From: Euphorbia lathyris
Taxonomy: Eukaryota > Streptophyta > Magnoliopsida > Malpighiales > Euphorbiaceae
Assembly: GCF_963576675.1 (NCBI RefSeq)
Contig: NC_088915.1
Location: 30,657,501 to 30,721,500, forward strand
Length of the DNA stretch: 64,000 bases
Reading direction: 5' to 3'
Position 1 is the stretch's first letter; every line of letters starts with the position of its first letter. Below are positions 10,501 to 24,719 of this stretch, one piece after another. The translations under genes and the position numbers were made by a program. The notes beneath the pieces were generated by a model. It had not been told where the DNA came from. It did no database searches and worked only from the letters and a program-made list of their open reading frames with translations.

Positions 10501-11756
10501 TTTATAAAATAATTAATTAAAGTTTTTTATACATTTGTTTTATAAATTTTACTTTTATATTTTATTAAATAAAAAAAATTTAGATATATTTGAGAGATTC
10601 CTGTCAAATGCCCATGGCGCCGTAATGGGTAATTAAGTTTAAAAAAAATATTTATCACCATTACGGCGTACCTTTCGCCGTAATAGTGGTAAAGAAAACA
10701 GCCCCTTATGGAGAATAAATTTTTAACTATAACCAATTATGAAATTATTTATTATTTTTGTCCCCAATAAAGGTTTAATCCGAAATTTTGATCACTGTAA
10801 TAGGAAAGCCTCAATGTAACATCAATGTAACAGCAAACAAGTGAACGATAACACACTTTTGTAACAGCAAGAACAAGTTCTCCACCAATATTGTAACAAC
10901 AAACAATCAATCAAAAGAGCAAGGTTAATCCGTTTTCCAATTTATTCACAATATTTTGTATCCATATAAACTACCTCCTTATCATTATCATTGTTCATCA
11001 TCATTTCTATCATTTTTTCATCCTATAATAGCATTATATCAAGAATAGAGAGTTACGTTTCGTGCCGAGTGAATCGGTTCGAAGGCTCAGAACGCCCTCC
11101 ACAGCCGATAATGGCTCTGGTTGCATTTCTGAAGCCCGTTTGAGAGCCCTAAAAGGCTCGCCCCACGAAGAACCAAACTCGGGCAAGTAGAACAGAGACT
11201 AGAACATGGGATAGACATAGCAAAATCGAACGAACACAGCAAACAAACCCAAAGGCATCCTAAATCCAAACAAATATAGCCAAATACCCAGCTCAAGCCA
11301 ACAGACACGTAATACCCTTTGCATCTCTAGGAGTTCTTAGAACTCGCAAGAACCCGGAAGAAAAAAAAACCGAAGCCGGAGAAGAGCGTGTAGAATGAGA
11401 GAAGAGAGCAAACCTTAGTCTTACCTTGCATGTAGGAATAGATGCCGGCTAGACACCCTCAGACAGCCGAGGACATCATCGGAGTAAATTGGCCATCGCC
11501 GGAAGGCCGAAATCGTCCGATAGAACCCTTAGGGGTCCGATTAGAACGAAATAAAGACGGTAGAATCCGTCTAACAAAGATCAGAGAGAGACCGAACGAG
11601 TAAAATGAGAGAGAAAGGAACACAACCTCCATGCTTGTAAGGTTCAGAGAGTGAGAAGGGAAGGAAATCAAAAATGGAGGAGAGAAGAAGAGAGCTTTTA
11701 GTCGTAATGAGGAAGAAGAAGAAGTCAGGGATTTAGTCTAGGTTTGGGGATGGGTA
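10501..11756. other. Spacer between inverted copies; gene-like 11050-11720 of unknown origin
   Basis: 10590-10740 is a degenerate direct copy of the hairpin block at 13584-13760. About 11050-11720 is richer in G+C and, on the minus strand, resembles leader, exon and donor sequence (pyrimidine-rich runs, a 'gcaaggtaaga' donor-like site near 11425). It could be a captured gene fragment, but no protein family was recognised and no convincing ORF exists. Confidence 0.35.
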
Positions 11757-12534
11757 ATTAAAAGGGTTGTTTACATAAAATTCATAATTATAATAATTTA
11801 TATATAATATAAAACAGTAACGATGGAGCTGAGGTGTCATTTCCTCCTTTTTTACTGATAAAAAATATAATATAAAATATAATATATTAAATTTAGTTAT
11901 ATTATTATATATAATGGCAGAATTGCTGCTGGTGGAGTTCTTCGGGATGCTGGTGGCGCCTGGCTGGCTGGGTTTATCCATAACTTAGGTACGGGCTCCT
12001 CCTTTACTGCAGAACTCTGGGGGATCTTGTCTGGCATTAAACTCGCCATTCGCATGGGTGTTAAAAGACTTTCGGTGGAGTCTGACAATTTGGAGGCTAT
12101 CAACAGGATTTCGGATAGACAGGCTGTTTGTCTTAAGAGTCAGAATCTCATTAAAGTCATCTTGAGGCTTCGTCCTGCCTTCGATTCTCTTACCTTCTCC
12201 CATATTTAAAATTATATATAACTTAGATTAATGTTGATTTAATTCGTATAATTTCTAAGCAAGATCAATTTTAATTGTACACTACCGAAAATTTAAAATG
12301 ATTTATTTAACTATTAGTTAGCTATATTGGATCTTCTAAATCAGTTTGTCGATAAATTGGAGTAGTTTCGTACTTTTTTTTTTTTTTTGCAACTATATTA
12401 ATAACACAGTAAAATATTTTAGATACATTATTTTAGATAGTTTCAAAAAACTAAACGACAAAAAGCATAATTAAGTCCCTGATCTTTCAATTTTTGGTTC
12501 ATTAAGCCCTTTATCTTTTATTTAGACATATTAA
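11757..12534. repeat. Permuted inverted duplication, right copy
   Basis: 11757-12206 is the reverse complement of 9726-10177, and 12206-12534 the reverse complement of 10173-10500. The LINE RNase H fragment (plus strand, about 11912-12206) is cut off after FSHI. The X' part runs on into an intact foldback element (to about 12927), so X' is in native context here while the L'/X' joint at 12206 is new. Confidence 0.85.
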
Positions 12535-12927
12535 GCCCATGGTCATTTATTTTTGGTCTCATTAAGCACTTCATAACCAAATTAGTAAGTTGTGAATATC
12601 TAATTCGGCTAACATACTGTTGTTCATTGCACCTGCATTCGAAATTTATATTTTTTCACTGTTTGAAAGCAGTTTTGGATGTGTAATATGGCTGTAGGAG
12701 AACTGTAAAAAACTTAATTCAAACTGTAAAAAATATTTTTTTTAATAATTTTAAATACAAGTTAATAACGTATTTTTAACAGAATTAGATGTTCACAACT
12801 TACTAATTTGGTCATGAATGGCTTAATGAGACAAAATAAAAAAATGATCAGGAGCTTAACGTATCCAAATAAAAGATTAAGGACTTAATGAACCAAAAAA
12901 TGAAAGATTATGAGCCTAATGATACTT
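12458..12927. mobile_element. Foldback MITE with ~150-bp inverted arms
   Basis: The left arm (about 12458-12607, from 'gacaaaaagcataatt') and right arm (about 12779-12927, to 'gatactttttgcc') are imperfect reverse complements; the inner 70 bases around 'accaaattagtaagttgtga' pair well. Part of the right arm recurs at 13020-13100. It has no coding capacity. Confidence 0.7.
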
Positions 12928-13174
12928 TTTGCCAAACTAAACCTGGTACGTATAAATTAGTCACAATTTTTTTTTTTTTTTGAAATTGTTTAAAATATTT
13001 AACCTTAACGTTTCTAGCGAAGTGCATAAGATCAAGGGCTTAATGAACCAAAAAATGAAAGATTAGGGGTCTAATGATACTTTTTGCCAAACTAAACCTG
13101 CTATGTATAAATTAATCACAATTTTTTTTTAAATTGTCTAAAATATTTAACCTTAACGTTTCAAGCGAAATGTA

Positions 13175-13395
13175 GATTTAACCCTAACGTATGAAATTGT
13201 GCAAATTTAATACTAGTGTTTCCACATAAGATCAATTTTAACCATATGCTACCGGAAATTTGAAAAAACTTGTTTGACTCTAAACCAGTTTGTCGATAAA
13301 TTGAAGCAGTTTCATACATTTTTTTTTATAATTATATTAAAACGTTAGTGTTAAATTTGCACAATTTCATACGTTAGGGCTAAATCTGAACTTCG
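13175..13395. repeat. Large inverted repeat (stem-loop), 42-bp arms
   Basis: The left arm near 13180-13222 contains 'acgtatgaaattgtgcaaat' and the right arm near 13345-13388 contains its complement 'atttgcacaatttcatacgt'. The ~120-base loop is made of sequence related to X' (12300-12400). Confidence 0.75.
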
Positions 13396-13583
13396 ACAGT
13401 GCACGATTAAAATTGATCTTGTTTAAAAATTATACAAATTAAATCAATATTAATATAATTTATATATAATTTTATTTTATAAAATAATAAATTAAAGTTT
13501 TTTATACATTTGTTTTAAAAAAATTATTTTTATTTTTTATTAAATAATAAAATAAATTTAGATATAACCACTGCCCACTAATC

Positions 13584-13694
13584 GACAGGAATCCCAAAGG
13601 GATTCCTGTCAAATGCCCATTACGGCGCCGTAATGGGTAATTAACTTTAAAAAAAACATGTGTCACCATTACGGCATACTTTTGCCGTAATGGT
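13584..13694. repeat. Cluster of three perfect stem-loops with ATTACGGC cores
   Basis: Three palindromes follow one another. 13584-13610: 12-bp arms gacaggaatccc/gggattcctgtc, loop aaa. 13616-13637: a perfect 22-bp palindrome centred on ggcgcc. 13665-13694: 11-bp arms accattacggc/gccgtaatggt. The last two share ATTACGGC. A decayed copy lies at about 10597-10690. Confidence 0.85.
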
Positions 13695-15121
13695 ACAATC
13701 CTAACTATGGTAAAGAAAACAGCCCCTTGTGGGGAATAAATTTCAATCTTTTTCTCCCCCTTTACAGTGATGAAGCTCTCCTATAAATAGTAAAAATTTG
13801 ATGTGAATTATTGAGTTTCATCATTTTTCCCATTTCCTACTGTAACTCTATGTCTATTTGCCTATGCATCTGTTCACTGTCGAGAAGCCTCTGACTGGCA
13901 AATCGGCTGAATTATTGAGCTTTTTGGCAAAAATGCCATTTGGTCCCCGTAATTATGATTTTTTGCAGACTCACACTGCTGGACTGAATTCTGACCCGAA
14001 TTTGACGTGGACCTGGATTGAATTATTTATGACCCGAACTTTGATGTGTACTCGGACTGAATTTGAATTATTTCTGGCCCGAGCTTGATGTGGATCTGGC
14101 TTGAATTTGAATTACTTCTGACCCGAGCAGACTCCGTTGGACTTGTACGGACAAAATCCCGAGCTTTGGAATTTACTGGACTTGTACGGACAAAATCCCG
14201 AGCTTTGGAATTTACTGGACTTGAACTGACAATTACCCTTGCTTTGGAATCGGACTTGAACTGACAATTACCCGTGCTTTGAATAATTCTTCGAACTTCC
14301 AATTTGTTGGAACTTGTACTCCAATGAGATAACTCAGTCACTTGAATATGATTCGATCGCTTTTTAGAATATTTTTGCATCGAGTGTGCATTCTGATCTT
14401 GCTTTTCGGGGACAGCGAGAATTTTTGAGTATCTCAGACATTGATGGGCGGGTTTTTGGGTCTGTCAAAATTACTGTAAAAAAAACAAAAATAATAAGAG
14501 AAATATTTATATTAATAATGCAATATTTATTTATTACCAAAAATTTCATTTTTTAAGCGTTCAATTGTCGTTAATTTGTTAGGTTTTCAATTTTTGAATC
14601 CATTTGTCATAATTCATTATTTAGAAATCAACTATATTCTAAACGTTTAATTATAATATAAATCGTAACCAAAGTCAATATTAACTTTAACTTTAATATA
14701 CGATGTTACATAATAATTCGTAATTTAGACTATAGGCATTTCTAAATATAGTTTTACGACAAATAAATAAGCATTGAAATGTTAATTCGATTGATTGACA
14801 TCTGAACCTTAATTAATAAATTATAACTCGAATTCAAGCAAATTCCATTTTTTCCAAAATACGAGGAACTTATCTCGAATAAAATTCATAAAAGGTTAAA
14901 ATTATACCTTAATTCTATTAAGTCGCGTTTTGAATATAATTCGATATTTTTACCGATTTATACCGAAATATGACAAATTAGCCTTAATTGCACAATTTTT
15001 TTCCCAATAAATTATTTTCGAGATAATACCATATATTCTGGATAATTCATGAATTGTTCAAATTTTGAGTGAAATTTATTAAAAACTTAAAAATTGGTCC
15101 GGAAAAAAATGGGTATCTACA
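13695..15121. other. LTR-internal DNA with short tandem repeats
   Basis: A TATA-like 'ctataaatagt' is at 13782 (plus strand). 14131-14217 holds two copies of a 43-bp unit ('ttggacttgtacggacaaaa'), and 14219-14280 two copies of a unit with 'gaactgacaattaccc'. The remainder to 15121 is AT-rich and ends (minus strand start) with the tgtagataccc terminus. No gene is seen. Confidence 0.55.
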
Positions 15122-15126
15122 ATCAT
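15122..15126. repeat. Target-site duplication (ATCAT), right
   Basis: Matches 7266-7270 at the other end of the solo LTR. Confidence 0.85.
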
Positions 15127-16426
15127 ATTGTGATCGTTCATCACCAATGATCATTTCAAGTGCTATGGATTTTGCTCTATATCATTAAGATCACAGCTAG
15201 ACTCTTTTCCCTTCTCAATCGTTCAAGTAAATTAGCCACTTTATAGTCATTATTGGTTCTGAAATCCTCTAAATAATGCTCTAGAATCCAATGTTGGGTT
15301 AAGTGAAAGTTCATGTGCACCTTTGGACATGTGTGCTCGAAAGTCCCTGACTTGATTTGGAAGTTCTGGTTTGCTTTATCCTTCTTATCCACCTTTGAAG
15401 CCTGTACCCTCCACCCACAACTTTTATTTTTGCATATTGCACAAACACTATCCTTCTCATTAGGATTGAACCATATTTTCCACCTACAAGAAGCATTTAC
15501 ACTATGTTATTAAAGAAACATATGCACTCTAATAATTAAATATAAACAACAAAAATGTAAACCACTAACTTGTTATTGATTCCATGATTTTTGCAAGTTT
15601 CCTTGAACTAGCTAGCATTATCAAACAACATTCCAATTTGAAACTACGGATTTTGTATGTCATGCACACTAAATGTTGTAAATCGTTTGTGGCTCTCATC
15701 TTCTGAATCCTTATATGTGTGACTCGTCCTCATCCTCATCCTCATACTCGGGCTCATTATCAACTACTTCAAAGTTCATTTGTGAGTCCATACCAGTAGC
15801 TCTCACACTACTCCACTTCCTTTAGGTCTTCCCAATGGGTTTCCAGCTTGTGCATTTTTCATCTCTTATGCCAAATCTTCACCACCCTCTTCCAATGGAT
15901 AATCATCATCATAGAAGTAGGGGTGCCAATAGGGCAGGGACAACCCGAAAACCATAGGGATCCGAACTGACGGGGTTGGGGGAAAACCAAAATTTTTGAG
16001 TGCAGGGCTAGGAGTAAGAGAAATTTTAGCCCCGAAGATTAATTATGAGCGGATGGGTGTTATTATCCCTGAACTGTGGGGATCCCCGCCCCCAAAAAAC
16101 CATCCATAATATGTCAATTAAAAATAAAAAAAAAATCTTAATAAAGTTTCTTAAAAAAAAGTTTACTATCTTTCAAATGTTTCACTCAGATGATATATAT
16201 TCACTATCTTTCAAATTCAAGTGACCTGAATATATTGTAAGTAAAGTACCACTTGGAAAAATAAAAGCTACTTGTATGAGTAGACACACATTCCATTCTA
16301 TATCAACAAACCTTTTCCCATGCATATGCATACCATACATGTTAAGTTCCTTGATAAATATATGGTCCAAGTAACTATTTTTTAGATTGGTCGTGAAAAA
16401 TAACAGCATAAAGAAGAATAGGTGAT

Positions 16427-17192
16427 TAGGGTTGTAAACGAGTCGAGTCGAGCCGAGCTTGGACCTGCTCGAGCTCGGCTCAGCAGTTTCTTATCGAGCT
16501 CGAGTCGAGCTTCGAGCTTTGTTCGAGCTCAATTTGCTGTTCGAGCTCGGCTCGTTTAGAAGCTTGATTATTCACGAGCTGCCCACGAGCCGAGCTCGTT
16601 GATCGAGCTCACGAGCTTGCTCATAAATAGCTCGTTTTATTTGTTCGTGAGCAGCTCATTCGATGTGCTCGCGAGCTTTGCTCACGAGCAGCTCGTTTAT
16701 TTTTCTATGAAAAGCTTATTTCTTGTGCTCGTGAGCTTTGATCACAAGAAAATCGTTTGGTTTTCTCACGAACGAGCTCGTTTATGGTGTTCACGAACCC
16801 TAAATGAGATATCATTAGTATACTAAATTACTACCATTCATTGGATTGAATGTCTTTGAATGGGCTAGGACTAATGGGCCATTAATTGGGTATATTTGTA
16901 GTATACATTTATACACATTACTAAACTTTATTTTTTTAAATATATAAATATTATAATTGAGTTAGCTCACGAGCTTTTATCGAGCTTGTTCATGAACTTG
17001 TTCACAAGCCTCTAATCGAGCTTGTTCGCGAGCTTTCGAGTTGAGCTTTAGTCTGCTCAAGATCGGTTAGTTTACAAACAGAGCCTGAAAATCGTGCTCA
17101 CGAGCGGCTCTTTAAAAAATCGAGTCGAGCCAAGATTTTATAGAGTCGAACATCGAGACGCTCATGAGCGGCTCCGCTCATTTACAGCCATA
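16427..17192. mobile_element. hAT-like non-autonomous element rich in GAGCTCGAGC
   Basis: The ends are inverted: tagggttgtaaacgag at the left and, on the other strand, tatggctgtaaatgag at the right. Flanking 8-mers are taggtgat (16419-16426) and tctgtgat (17193-17200), six of eight identical, fitting an aged hAT 8-bp duplication. The 766-bp interior is dominated by GAGCTCG/CGAGCT words and has no transposase. A relative lies around Copia-2 (about 40057-52207). Confidence 0.7.
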
Positions 17193-17200
17193 TCTGTGAT

Positions 17201-17477
17201 GGTACCAAGCAGATAGAGTAAACTAAATTACAAACAAATTTTTAAAATTTTATTTTTATTTAGGGTTTGGGGTTTCCACGTCGCTCGTGGGCAACCGTGT
17301 GGGTGTGGGTGGCTGCTAAAAGATCCCCAAATACTTTTTTAGGGATTCTCCAAAACCGCCCCCGAAAATATTGGAGGCGGAATGGAGGATGCAACCTTGC
17401 CCCCCGCCCCGTCCTGTTTCCACCTCTACATAAAAGTCATGTGGTTCCTCAGTAGGTTGAGCTTGAGCAGATTATGG
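17201..17477. other. Noncoding stretch within the MULE gene
   Basis: No feature recognised; a G+C-richer patch at 17270-17420 resembles low-copy repeat DNA. Confidence 0.3.
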
Positions 17478-18493
17478 TTAAGGTTGACCTTTAGCACTTG
17501 AATCTTCCACAGTTGTAGCTATTGACTCTTCCACATTTGGTGATCTTGACACTTCCACATTTGGAATCATTGACTTATCCATTATAGCCATATACTTATC
17601 AAACCAGCCATTTATATCAAACTTTGGTGCAATTGGTTCTGGATTACCATCATTCAATACAGTTAGTTCTGGCTCAACATCATCGTGTTCTCCCTCATGA
17701 TATTCAGTTGCGTCAGCTTCAGTTTCATGTGTAATATCATGCATGATGTTCGGTATCTTCCTAAATCTTGATATTGATGTCAGCACATACAGGTTCTTCC
17801 TCGTGATTTTCAGTTGCTTCTTAAATCTCCGTATTGTTGTCAGCACGTACATCTTCATACCTCTCTATGAAAAACTGGCTTGTAGTAGCAGTTGTGCCCT
17901 TAGCTTTATGTCATTTGGAAGGTCTCACAAGAGGTACAGATTCCTCTTCAATCTCCTCTATCACAACTGTAGTGGGAATTGGAGAGGCATTCAGATGTAT
18001 CTCCTTTTTAATTTCTTCAATAGTATCTTTCTTCACATACAAGTTTATGGTTCCATCCTTACCACCCTCAGTGGCCATATTGAACACATATTTATCATTT
18101 TCTAAAATCTTTAAGTCTTTCGAACTACTTTTCCAATAATATCTCAAGGTTCCCTAGCATATTATTGATTTCAGCATGTTGTCAATTGCTATTATGGACA
18201 AAGTGTCCCAGTAAGCATCAAGCCAGATATATTTCTTGCCATCGAAATAACTATATTCACCAAGATCCCCATCATAATATATAATATATCAAAATATCTA
18301 TCCTCTGGATCTGCATATACATACACACATCTATCAACAATGAAAGCACTAATAAAACCAAAGTGTCATAGACAATACACCAGTACATAATTTCACAAAA
18401 ATAGAGTGCTAATACCAAACCAAACCATTATAAATAAACACCAAACTAATGACTGAGAGTCATATTCAATAAAAAAAAATTCATGCTTTTCCG

Positions 18494-18900
18494 GGTAAAT
18501 TACATTAAAGGTATATGAACTATATCACAGTTCACACTTTGGTACTTAAATTACATTTTGTCCCAAAAACATACTCCAAATATAGGTGACCAGACTTTTA
18601 AATACTCACAACCAAAATTGATCAGTCAACACTTGTTTGACCAATGTAACACTTAAAAATAGGACCCATTTGACTCTCTCTCTCAACCTTCCATTTGACT
18701 CTCTCTCTCTCTCTTTCTGTTTCTCTCTCCCTATGTCCAAGCCATCAATTAAAAAAAAACCTTTTAAAAAGAGCACCTCTATGTATTAATTTTGAAGTAG
18801 CGAAATGTAAAATTCAGTAGTTTTTATATTACATTTTGAAGTTCAGTGGTCGTACCGTGAAAGTTGATAAAGTTCAGTGGCCATGGGTATAATTTACCCC
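18494..18900. mobile_element. MITE with GGGTAAATTAC/GTATAATTTACCC ends
   Basis: The left end 'gggtaaattacattaaagg' and right end 'ccatgggtataatttacccc' are inverted relative to each other. The interior holds 'ttcagtgg...' repeats typical of small foldback elements, and a CT-rich patch at 18674-18735. It is noncoding. Confidence 0.6.
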
Positions 18901-19046
18901 TTTTTCTTTACCAATAGTAATACTATATATATAAGCCAATGCATAACTATGACTCTAACAAACAATAAAGTGAAATAAAAACCCTTATAAGCATATTAAA
19001 ATATTAAAGATAATAATAAAAATTATTCTTGTGCATTAGGTATTAA

Positions 19047-19632
19047 TAAGGTTGTAAAAAACGTTAGGCACTAGATAGGCGGACAGGACCCTTGAAAATT
19101 AACTGGGAATTAGTCGAGGATTAATCGAATTTGTATTTTTATAATTTTATAACTTTTAATAAATAAATTATTATATCAATACAATTAAAATATGAATTGT
19201 ACTATGTAAAAATAATAACAGTAGTAAATATTTAAGATAGAAAACATATAATTGTTTTTACCATTGGATTAATTTTACACCTCACCATCTAACGGAAAAC
19301 AAAGTAATACTTACTTTGTCAAAAACAGACTAAGTATAGCTCTACCATATTTTTAATATTTGTTACACTAATATTTTAAAAAATAAAGATGTGTCAACAA
19401 AATAACATTAATAATAATAATATATACATTTAAGATAGTTTTATGTATTTTCTTTTAATTTTTGGTTATTTAATAATTTTTAGGAGTCGCCTAGGTCCGT
19501 CTAGAACCGCTTGGGACCGTCTAGACGGTCAAAAATTCGTAAACGAGTTACACCGACCGACTTAAGAAAATCAAGACGGTGTTCTAAAAATCTCTGTCTA
19601 GGTGGCCACCACGACCAATTTTTAAAACACTA
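19047..19632. mobile_element. hAT-like MITE (TIR taaggttgtaaaaaac)
   Basis: The left end taaggttgtaaaaaac and right end (other strand) tagtgttttaaaaatt form imperfect TIRs. The flanking 8-mers ggtattaa (19039-19046) and gatattaa (19633-19640) match at seven of eight positions. The interior has 'ctaggtccgtctagaaccgc' style blocks seen in widespread plant hAT-like MITEs. No ORF. Confidence 0.65.
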
Positions 19633-19640
19633 GATATTAA

Positions 19641-21233
19641 CTGAAACGTTTGAACTAAATAGTTTTTTAATATGGTATTAAAGTCTCTTATATTAAGTGG
19701 TTGCAGATTCAAATCTCAACTCTCATTTTGTTAATGGAATTTCAACACATGATAAGATGAACATCTGTTGTGCACACTTCAAGTTTAGACTCATTCACGT
19801 GCACGTGTAACAATAATAATAATAATAATGTGGCAATATAAAATGTTCTTTTATTTAACTATACTTAACTTAGCTAAATGCTTACAGGATTATCCTCTTG
19901 AAATCAAAGAGGATGAGGTATATGATGCTACTGCCTTTTAATGCAATGGAAGCATGGAGACATTCTAACTTCCTTTCCTGTAATTATGCTCTTACACTTT
20001 ACAGTGTTTATCAAGTCAAGCAAACAACAAATAAATTATCTGGACCATACATGTAAACCAGAGGATGTCAAGACTAAAAAATTTAGGCAAGGAATTCTTG
20101 AATTATAATATGGCAAATTGTAAAAAATGTTGTTCAAGTGTAAGATTTACAACTAATTATCCATGAAATTCATGTCGAATGTATGTTAATTTCTGAATCG
20201 TTCCAAGTGGCAACAATAATAGAAAAATTATCGTCTCGATGAAAGGATTTCAAAAATTACCTTAAGAGGGTGAATAGGTTAAAAAAATATTCTCAGGGCA
20301 CGAATAGAATATTATACCATATTAAATTAGTAAAAAGGATTAAAAACCTTCTTATAAATGAAGTTTTTTAAAAAAAAATATGGAATTAAAATAGTTAGCA
20401 AGGCTTTTAACAATATTTCCTACCAAAAGAAAAAGTAAGGCTTTTAACAATAAACATTGTGTACTTTACTTGCAGGGCATACACAAGGACCCGAGCACTT
20501 CGCCCGCCAAAACCATCATGATTAGGGATAATTCCCCCTTGTCTCTACAAAATCTATGGATGTAGAGTAATTTGATTAAACTTTGATTATGCATTTGATA
20601 AATTGGACATTTGACTCATAATTTTGATTGAATATTTTGATTAAATTTGCGATTTGACCTTAAACTTTGATTGAGCATTTAATAATTGTATCACACCAGT
20701 ACTTCATTTCATTTTATCGTATCACAAATATATAAATACATGGGAAAAAAAATATAATCGCAACTTTTTTAGGAGTATACCTATCCGTGACCAACATTGT
20801 ACCAAATTCACCTTATGGATAAGTTGATAGCCTGTACAATCTTCACCTCAGCCAGGCAAAAGCTAATTCTTTTTTAAGCTATGACACAATATCAACACTA
20901 CCAGTTGTGGTTTTGAGAGCCAACAAACCTCTAAAAGACAAATGTAAGTTTCGTAAATGATTTCAAGAGAATTTTCAAAACATAATTGAAGGCTTAAAAA
21001 ATTATTTGACAAATAAAATTCAAGAATAATTCAAGGCAACACAAAAATGTCAAAAACTCATAAGATTACTCCCTTCCCTTGAGACAAATTTGAGTTGCTA
21101 ATTAATAAAAGCCAGCAAAAAAAACTAACTTGAGTCGTACAAGCCACTAGTATCTTTTCTCCCCTAACAATATATATAAAAACAAAAATCCATGAAATAA
21201 GTAGTACAAACTTATTCCCTCCATGCTCAAGAT
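19641..21233. other. Intergenic DNA downstream of RPS3
   Basis: AT-rich sequence with an (AAT)n run at 19811-19828; no gene is supported. The last ~100 bases (21130-21233) are the likely RPS3 3' UTR on the minus strand. Confidence 0.4.
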
Positions 21234-24143
<2,910 letters not shown>

Positions 24144-24660
24144 CTTTTCAAGCTTAGGAGTTTTTTTAGCAGGTGAAACCCTAAAATATCGAACAAACTA
24201 TTAGCCAAGCCGAAATAGCAGGAAGGATCAAACTTGTTTGGGTTTCAAAGTCCTTATACAACCTTTGCAATGTAATTCAAAACACAAACAACTACAGGAA
24301 AGAATTAATTTTCTCCTACAGTTTCAAAAAAACACCATTCCCTTTACTCCGTGAGGTAGCAGTTCTACTTTTTCAATCGAACTCCAGGAAGTATGAAGAA
24401 AAGAAGAACACGTTATTAAATGAAACTAATCACACAGCATTTTCAGATGCTGCAGACAACATAAAGAAAGAACACGTTCTTCACTTTGCAGGAACATAAT
24501 TTCATATGCCCGATAACAACTGAGTGAGTGAGAGAGAGAGAGAGATACCAGTTAGGGGTATGAACAGCGGCGCCGGCGCCGGAAGTGAGTGAGAGGGAGA
24601 AGCAGCCACCGAGATGAAGATAGGGTTTTTTCTGGATGGGGGCGCGATTTGTGAATCTGT
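24144..24660 (-). promoter_or_regulatory. RPS3 5' UTR with leader intron and telo-box
   Basis: A 37-base UTR segment (24180-24144) precedes the ATG. A leader intron is inferred from 24548 (GT, in a GA/CT-rich run) to 24181 (AG). The first UTR exon, about 24650-24549, contains aaaccctatc near 24630, a telo-box typical of plant ribosomal-protein genes. The CT-rich leader on the minus strand also fits a TOP-like translational class; that part is inference. Confidence 0.7.
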
Positions 24661-24685
24661 AAAAGAGAAAGAAGAAAGTTGTTTA

Positions 24686-24693
24686 TATTTATA
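24686..24693 (-). promoter_or_regulatory. RPS3 TATA box
   Basis: The minus strand reads tataaata about 30-40 bases upstream of the inferred transcription start near 24655. A further 'ctagggtt' lies just upstream at about 24709-24716. Confidence 0.65.
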
Positions 24694-24719
24694 CTCTAGA
24701 TAATGGCTTAACCCTAGAT

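Larger units (their letters stand above)
7271..15121 (-). mobile_element. Solo LTR (Ogre/Tat-like) with nested insertions
   Basis: On the minus strand the unit begins tgtagataccc and ends gtgcgaca, i.e. TG...CA termini, with a 5-bp ATCAT duplication outside. These end sequences resemble large plant Ty3/gypsy LTRs of the Tat/Ogre group (from memory). No second copy of either terminus and no gag or pol was found inside, so it is read as a solo LTR swollen by later insertions: Helitron-type repeats, a truncated LINE, foldback elements and a permuted inverted duplication. It interrupts the MULE gene. The lineage name is tentative; the boundaries are well supported. Confidence 0.75.
15122..18330 (-). 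pseudogene. MULE transposase fragment, N-terminal half
   Basis: On the minus strand, from 18330: an N-terminal region with YSYFDGKKYIWLDAYW, then YYWKSSSKDLKILENDKYV and INLYVKKDTIEEIKKE. This resembles the leader domain of plant MULE proteins. An acidic stretch follows (17858-17478), then GMLFDN...FKETCKNHGINNK near 15610-15570, a probable intron, and WKIWFNPNEKDSVCAICKN, CGWRVQASKV, FEHTCPKVHMN and WILEHYLEDF (15510-15200). The last piece, RAKSIALEMIIGDERSQYD, continues across the LTR insertion into the exon at 7270. A hAT-like element sits inside at 16427-17192, and frameshifts are present. Confidence 0.8.
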
